64,000 nt of DNA from Chamaecyparis obtusa (taxonomy: Eukaryota > Streptophyta > Pinopsida > Cupressales > Cupressaceae). The notes below the pieces were generated by a model that saw only the letters and a program-made list of their open reading frames with translations, was not told where the DNA came from and did not search any database. Shown here piece by piece: positions 58,695-64,000 of this stretch (the first letter of the stretch is position 1; each line of letters begins with the position of its first letter). Location: the NCBI GenBank assembly GCA_027943335.1, contig BSBK01001299.1, positions 69,501 to 133,500 of the forward strand, read 5' to 3'. Made by a program: the position numbers and the translations under genes.

Positions 58695-61090
58695 TATACA
58701 ATCTTCATTTAATTTTGATATCTCATTAAACTCTCATACCAATAGCACTTCTATTTTGATGAATTATTACATGTAAAATGTTTATTAGTATTAATGGTTA
58801 TCTAGGAAATGAACCTTATTACCATCCATTTTTTATTAAAATTTAGAAATTGTAGATGCAGGGGATTTTGTCCTTTTGGTTGTTGTTTCCAAAAGTTTGG
58901 GTTGTTATGTTTTAATTTCCGTGTTGTTCTTATTGTAAGGGATTAGAGGCCACTCTTTGCTGAGTTAATCTTCAAAATCAAAAGCCATGAATAGTCTTAT
59001 AATCAATACATGAAAAAAGTTTCCTAGCTGAGAGTAGCTTTAGTTTTATGGAATAGAATGTTTAATGATTTTTTTAGCTCAATACAAGACTAAACTAAGA
59101 CTATGTGCATGTAGGAGGAATTTATGATATGAACAATCAAATTGTGTTCAATAAGGAAATTGATCAAAATGGGAAATTTCTAGATACTAAAATGTTTTTT
59201 TAGGTTGGCATTTATATCTAAGAAAGATTAAAATAAATTGCACATATAAACTCCATAAAATTTCTATACGAATTAGAAAGATTACATGAAACCACAAACT
59301 TCATGTTTTGTGTCTTTTGTGACCTAGAAAACTTGGAAAATTGAGCTTTATATTGTATAATTCAGAAGATCAAGGAGGTGGTTTCTTCATAGTCTATGAA
59401 ATATGCGGCAAACGGAAACTTGTTATGAATTTTTTTACTTTAATAACTAATAGGCTTGTTAAAAGGTACCAATGAAAAGATTAATTTAACTATACATGGT
59501 AAGCCTCCCCGTGAGCTTGCCATGAGAGATTCAATTATTCCCTTCCAATATAAGATTGTTACAAATATTCTCCTTTACTGATTCAACACACAAGCCTTCT
59601 AGAAGGTTTCTATGTTGCATGCAAGTAGATCTATTATCAAGATAAATTTATTTTAAAATAATTTCTTTTGACCTCTTTTACATAATTTATTTTAGTAAAA
59701 ATATGAACATACTAGTTATTCCAATGAAATAACTATTCTATTTTGAAATCCAACTTATCACAAAATTTTTAGCTTTGAACATTTTGTCTCATCATTTTTT
59801 TTCACCTATGAGTTATATAAACTTGCAAAACGTAATATTTTCTCAATGAAGAAATTTTGTAATGTTGGAACGGTTAAAAGAGAATAAATACCCACTTTTC
59901 CTATAGACGTAGCTAATTTTGTTGAGCCACATAAATTGTTGTCTCTATGCAATTTAAATTTTATGTTTACTCTACTATTTCATTTTTCCTCTTTTGCTTA
60001 AAAATAATTACTAAGATTATTATACAAAACCATACCATGTGGAAAAAACTTAGAAATAAATAGAAAATTAATTACTAAGATTCTTATACAAAACCATAGC
60101 AAGTGCAAATAATTATTGAGATTCAAGTACAAAACCACAACAAGTGCTACATGTACACATGTGAACTCTTTTTCCAGAGTCCATTGCTTCAAATTCCCAT
60201 TAAGGAGAGTAACATATTTATGAGTAAAGTCAATAATCATTTTTGAATTGTTACAAATTAATAACATGATTAGAAGACATTTGCTGATAAGAAATATATG
60301 TTACAGAAGAAAAAAGATACCTTTTAGCATTCAAAAATTTATAAAAATTCTATATATTATAATGATAACAAGATTTTACTTCTAGATTTGATTATGTATT
60401 TATCCAAACAAGGATGTTACCTATTAAATTAAAAACCTATATCCTATCCTAAATTAGAATGATGAGATTGTTTATAGCACCAAAGGTACTCTTCGACTAA
60501 ATATAACAGTGTGAAATAACTAGCCATGAGAATTTTATGGAACGACACTTCTAAATCATAAGTACAAATTTCTGAAATCCATCTTATAGTAGGTTGCATA
60601 ATAATTAGCCACCTCACTAGGTCCTCGAAGAAGATTTCTTCTCAAAACCACAAGAAATTTCAGAAGAAAATTTAACATATCCTTCAATTAAACAATATGT
60701 CAATTTTTCTGAGAAATCAAAAAAGCCATGGCAATCCGTCTGATTATTCTCTCATATTAGTTACTCAAAAGTATAAGACACAAGTTTAATATATAACAAT
60801 GCTTTAATTTAGACAGCAAATTTACAACAAAAATATTATTTTTTCATTATATATAACTTTTATTCTTTCAAACCCAATCCTATGATAATCCAACTATAAG
60901 CTTAAAAAACCATTTAAAAACACATTTAAATAAACTACTATTAAATCTTTTATAAGCATATTGTACCACAAAACGTACTACATTTATTAATATTTTAAAA
61001 GCAGGGGAATATATCAATACGTGGACACAATATACTGTATGTACCTAGAGCACTTAAAAGCTTGGCAAGGAGAATTATGTGCTTCCCATG
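58695..61090. other. AT-rich spacer downstream of the LRR gene
   Basis: No gene or element recognised apart from a small tandem repeat at 60005-60146. Confidence 0.5.
60005..60146. repeat. Three degenerate copies of a 40-bp unit
   Basis: TAATTACTAAGATT...TACAAAACCAT...GTG occurs at about 60005, 60069 and 60110, with a longer gap between the first two. Diverged, no function apparent. Confidence 0.6.
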
Positions 61091-61091
61091 C

Positions 61092-61097
61092 TTTATT
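61092..61097 (-). terminator. Candidate poly(A) signal of the LRR gene
   Basis: AATAAA on the minus strand, about 135 bases after the stop codon at 61230, a plausible distance for a plant 3' UTR. Confidence 0.35.
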
Positions 61098-61229
61098 GTA
61101 CTTTCTATCTATAATTATATAGTATATCACTTAACGGGAAATAGGTAAACCTTATTCAAACGGAACTGATAAGCTGCAACAAGTGAGATAAAACCCAAAC
61201 AATTTGAAACTGAAGGGTAGACGGAGCAA

Positions 61230-63887
61230 CTAACCAGTGACAGCAGATGTGGATTTAACAGAATGAAGTATAAAACGAGGGCTGTCCTCCAAACTCCAGC
61301 TACATGTTTTGGAATCCGCAACTCCATAGAATGCTCTATTTGTGAGGGCCCTAATGCTAAGCCAAAGTCTGTTCCACCATACAATCAGTGATATTGTTCC
61401 ACCAAATGCGATCCCAAAACCCATCCCCACAGCAATCATGGACACTCTTTCATCTATTATATCCCATATTGATTTGACATTACCGTCTGAGGGCGATGCC
61501 GATGGGACTAGATGAGGTTTGTTCATCGGGCTGCAACTCTGTAGAGGTTCCCCGCATAAGCATGGAAGGTTTTTCTGGAATGAAGTAGCATTGAATGACT
61601 CTAGCTGCGTTCCTCTTGGTATTCGTCCACAGAGCCTGTTCGAAGATAGATCCAAGGAGGCCAGCTTGGACAATACAGAAAGCTCCTCAGGAATTTTCCC
61701 TTCCAGCTTATTTTTAGACAAATCCAACTGCTCCAGAGTCGATATCCAACCAAGAGAAGCCGGTATCTCACCTTCCAAACAGTTTCTAGAGAGGTTTAGC
61801 AATCTCAAGCTGCTCAAATTTCCTATGCTTTCTGGTATCTGCCCGCTCAGATTGTTACTTGATAAATCAAGTATGGTGTTACATGTCAGAACATATTCCA
61901 CCTTATACTCATTTCCTTTCATTACAATGGCTAAGTCCTCATACAGTGTGTTTCCAATCAGTTTTGGATCTCCCAGCTTTCCGAATCCCTGTAGACTGCC
62001 AAGGCTAGGGGGTATTCGTCCATCAAACTTATTGTTTGATAAATCTAACACCTGCAAATTTGTGAGGTTTGCCATCGATGAAGGAAGGTGACCCTGAAGT
62101 TCATTATACCCCAGACTCAAGACTCTCAATTTCTGAAAATTCGTCAGATACCAAGGAAGGTCACCTCCCAAATGATTCCTTCTGAAATCCAACAACTTAA
62201 GATCCATACAGTTGGCCAAGGATGCAGGCAGAGTCCCGGAGAAACTATTGGAGTGTGCAGACAAAACCTCTAAAGAAGAAGAATAATTCAAATACAGATA
62301 TCCATGGAATAAATTCTGCGACAACTTTAGCGTCCTGAAAGATGTGCAGTTGCTAAGTGTGGGAGGAATTCTTCCCGACAATTGATTAGTGTCCAAGCGA
62401 AGGTATTCAAGCTTGGTCAGTCGAGTTATTACTTGGGCTATGGCTCCCGTGTATTTGTTTTTACCTAAATCTAAGTAAGTTAGCTCGGAGAGATTGAAAA
62501 TGAGTTCTGGAATTCTCCCTGAAATATTGTTATCAATTAAGGAAAGAATGGAGAGGGGTAGCCTGGAGATACTCTGAGGCAGGGGTCCGTTCATTCGGTT
62601 GTTCGAGCCAACATCAATCCACACAAGATTGCTACAGTTTCCTATTTCTGCAGGGATAGAACCTGTGAGATTGCCAGGGCCATAAAGTGCTAATTGGCCA
62701 AGCTGTTTCAATTTTCCTAGTTCTGGTGGTAAACTGCCAGTCAGTGAGTTATCCCCCAGAAACAGTACCTCAAGTGAAGAACAATTACCCAGAGCTGCAG
62801 GGATTTGAGAGCCCAACCTGTTGGAGTGCAGGCCAAGGCTTTGCAATTTCTGTAACCTCCCCAGTTCAGACGGTATGCCACCAATCAAGAAATTGTGTGG
62901 AAGATCAATGGCGGATAAATCAGAGCAATTTCTTAGAGAAGTTGGGATGCTACCTGTGAGATGGTTATTGCCAAGGGCAAGGATTTGCAGTTTCTCCAAC
63001 CTCCCGAGGTCAGAAGGGATGCCACCTGTCAAAATGTTGTCCGCAAAATTAATGATGGATAAAGCAGAGCAATTACTAAGACGAGGAGGGATGCTACCTG
63101 TGAGACTGTTAGTGCCAAGGACCAAAGTAAGGAGAGACGTGCACTTCCCCAGAGAAATTGGAATGCTTCCATTGAGACCATTGTGGGGCACGCGGAGATG
63201 CTGTAAGTTGCCCAGGCCACCAAACTCTTCTGGTATGCTCCCCGTCAAGTTGTTGATTGAAAGTCTGATCCACTGAAGGTGCGTGCAATTGGCAAGAGAT
63301 GTGGGTATGGAACCCATCAGCCAATTTGATTTTAGGTCCATTAATCTCAACGCTTTCAGTTGGCCAAGCTGAGGTGGAATCATTCCCCTCAACGAATTAT
63401 CAGAGAGATTCAAAACTCCTAATAAAGACAGGTTCCCTATGAAGGGTGAAATAGTACCCTCCAATCCCAATTGAGGCAGAATGATGGCCACAACTCTATT
63501 GGTATTCTTTCTGCACCAAACACCATTCCACGAGCACACATTTTCTGAATTGGTAGCAGTCCAGTTGGAAAGCCACTTCATTGGATCCGCTGTAATGCCA
63601 TTTTTGAAAGCGACTAGGGCTTCCACGTCCCTCTTCTTAGAAACATCTTCATCTCCCTTGTCGAGTAGCATACGGTCTATCACAACAGAAAACATTGTAT
63701 CCATGGCATGGTCATGTAAAGCAGAGGCATGAGAAGTATGTGAGGTGTTGTAAATGGGTAATCTGGTGGCCGAGGTTAATGTGAATGCCAGAGCCAAGCC
63801 TAACCACAGTATCAGAATTGATATGCGTCCGTGCATTTGTCTGCTGCGCTCCATTTTTTTATGAATCGCAATGACTTCAAGACTCAT
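61230..63887 (-). CDS. Leucine-rich-repeat receptor-like protein (no kinase)
   Basis: A cell-surface receptor-like protein of plants. These proteins sense extracellular ligands or microbial patterns and signal through partner kinases. The 885 residues include a signal peptide (hydrophobic 22-40), an N-terminal LRR cap (about 85-125, Cys 118 and 125), about 24 extracellular LRRs of the plant LxxLxxLxLxxNxLxGxIP type (about 138-755), interrupted by an island at about 634-670 with the typical Tyr/Lys-Gly motif (VMKGNEYKVEY), a C-terminal cap (Cys 776, 778, 785), an acidic juxtamembrane stretch, a transmembrane helix at 815-837 with glycine-zipper wording (GMGFGIAFGG) and a 48-residue tail without kinase. 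Intronless and intact. An in-frame ATG at 63854 (Met12) is an alternative start that would place the signal peptide nearer the N-terminus. The ligand cannot be inferred. Confidence 0.93.
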   Translation of the reverse strand: MSLEVIAIHKKMERSRQMHGRISILILWLGLALAFTLTSATRLPIYNTSHTSHASALHDHAMDTMFSVVIDRMLLDKGDEDVSKKRDVEALVAFKNGITADPMKWLSNWTATNSENVCSWNGVWCRKNTNRVVAIILPQLGLEGTISPFIGNLSLLGVLNLSDNSLRGMIPPQLGQLKALRLMDLKSNWLMGSIPTSLANCTHLQWIRLSINNLTGSIPEEFGGLGNLQHLRVPHNGLNGSIPISLGKCTSLLTLVLGTNSLTGSIPPRLSNCSALSIINFADNILTGGIPSDLGRLEKLQILALGNNHLTGSIPTSLRNCSDLSAIDLPHNFLIGGIPSELGRLQKLQSLGLHSNRLGSQIPAALGNCSSLEVLFLGDNSLTGSLPPELGKLKQLGQLALYGPGNLTGSIPAEIGNCSNLVWIDVGSNNRMNGPLPQSISRLPLSILSLIDNNISGRIPELIFNLSELTYLDLGKNKYTGAIAQVITRLTKLEYLRLDTNQLSGRIPPTLSNCTSFRTLKLSQNLFHGYLYLNYSSSLEVLSAHSNSFSGTLPASLANCMDLKLLDFRRNHLGGDLPWYLTNFQKLRVLSLGYNELQGHLPSSMANLTNLQVLDLSNNKFDGRIPPSLGSLQGFGKLGDPKLIGNTLYEDLAIVMKGNEYKVEYVLTCNTILDLSSNNLSGQIPESIGNLSSLRLLNLSRNCLEGEIPASLGWISTLEQLDLSKNKLEGKIPEELSVLSKLASLDLSSNRLCGRIPRGTQLESFNATSFQKNLPCLCGEPLQSCSPMNKPHLVPSASPSDGNVKSIWDIIDERVSMIAVGMGFGIAFGGTISLIVWWNRLWLSIRALTNRAFYGVADSKTCSWSLEDSPRFILHSVKSTSAVTG

Positions 63888-64000
63888 TGTTGCTCGGCAT
63901 TCTTGTGCCCACCTGAATATATGTTGCTAGGCATTTCTCGTCTTTACGCCTCCTTGACTCGAGAAATTCAATGACATGAAGACTTCTGTTTGCATAAGGA
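63888..64000 (-). promoter_or_regulatory. Upstream region of the LRR gene with a possible TATA element
   Basis: The minus strand has ACATATATTCAGG at about 63911-63923. If this is the TATA box, transcription would start about at the first ATG (63887), which would favour the second ATG (63854) as the real start. The evidence is weak, and the window ends before most of a promoter would be seen. Confidence 0.25.

Noticed and set aside
61230..61400. A kinase domain downstream of the LRR gene's membrane segment
   Set aside because: The frame ends 48 residues after the membrane helix and no kinase motifs follow; it is a receptor-like protein, not a receptor kinase.
61519..63276. Several open frames of 60-190 codons, mostly plus-strand with some minus-strand out-of-frame ones, over the LRR gene
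   Set aside because: They overlap a clearly real gene and reflect the periodic LRR codon pattern.

Overview
The window looks like nuclear DNA from a plant with a large, repeat-filled genome. A gymnosperm such as a conifer is my best guess, but no single marker proves it. The reasons are layered plant-type retroelements (L1-type LINEs, Ty3/gypsy and Ty1/copia), AT-rich spacers, long compound microsatellites, and one intact plant leucine-rich-repeat receptor-like protein. I saw no tRNA, rRNA, CRISPR array or bacterial-type gene.

Layout. 1-2560 is AT-rich and empty. 2965-3265 and 12199-12925 are two pieces of one minus-strand coding relic that I could not identify. They are separated by a complete but decayed L1-type LINE (LINE A, 3266-12189, 9-bp target duplication). 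12926-18290 has no gene but holds a palindromic TA/GATATA microsatellite and a GC-richer minisatellite. From about 18.3 to 42.3 kb there is a three-level nest. An outer retroelement with no visible coding sequence (LTR end at 19579, initiator-Met primer site) is interrupted by a chromodomain Ty3/gypsy element (Element I, 20742-40355, duplication CATAT). Element I is itself interrupted inside its chromodomain by a minus-strand Tat/Ogre-like Ty3/gypsy element (Element II, 26725-38590, duplication GGTAG).

42286-51135 holds a second LINE in two pieces of opposite orientation (LINE B minus, LINE C plus) flanking a 0.7-kb microsatellite. This could be one 5'-inverted insertion. LINE C carries a further insert of about 0.96 kb. 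52252-54016 is an unidentified coding relic with an oligo-A end. 54465-55980 is a minus-strand Ty1/copia derivative. 57289-58440 is A/C-rich and weakly coding-like. The only clearly intact gene is at the right edge: an intronless 885-residue LRR receptor-like protein on the minus strand (61230-63887).

The elements do not work together as a pathway. The informative features are the order of insertions and the way copies decay: Element II (about 2,000 codons) and ORF1 of LINE A keep a single reading frame and carry only nonsense lesions. The most unusual architecture is in Element II, where an extra RNase H domain lies between protease and reverse transcriptase instead of after the RT-RNase H block. 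All identifications come from reading motifs; no database search or alignment software was used.
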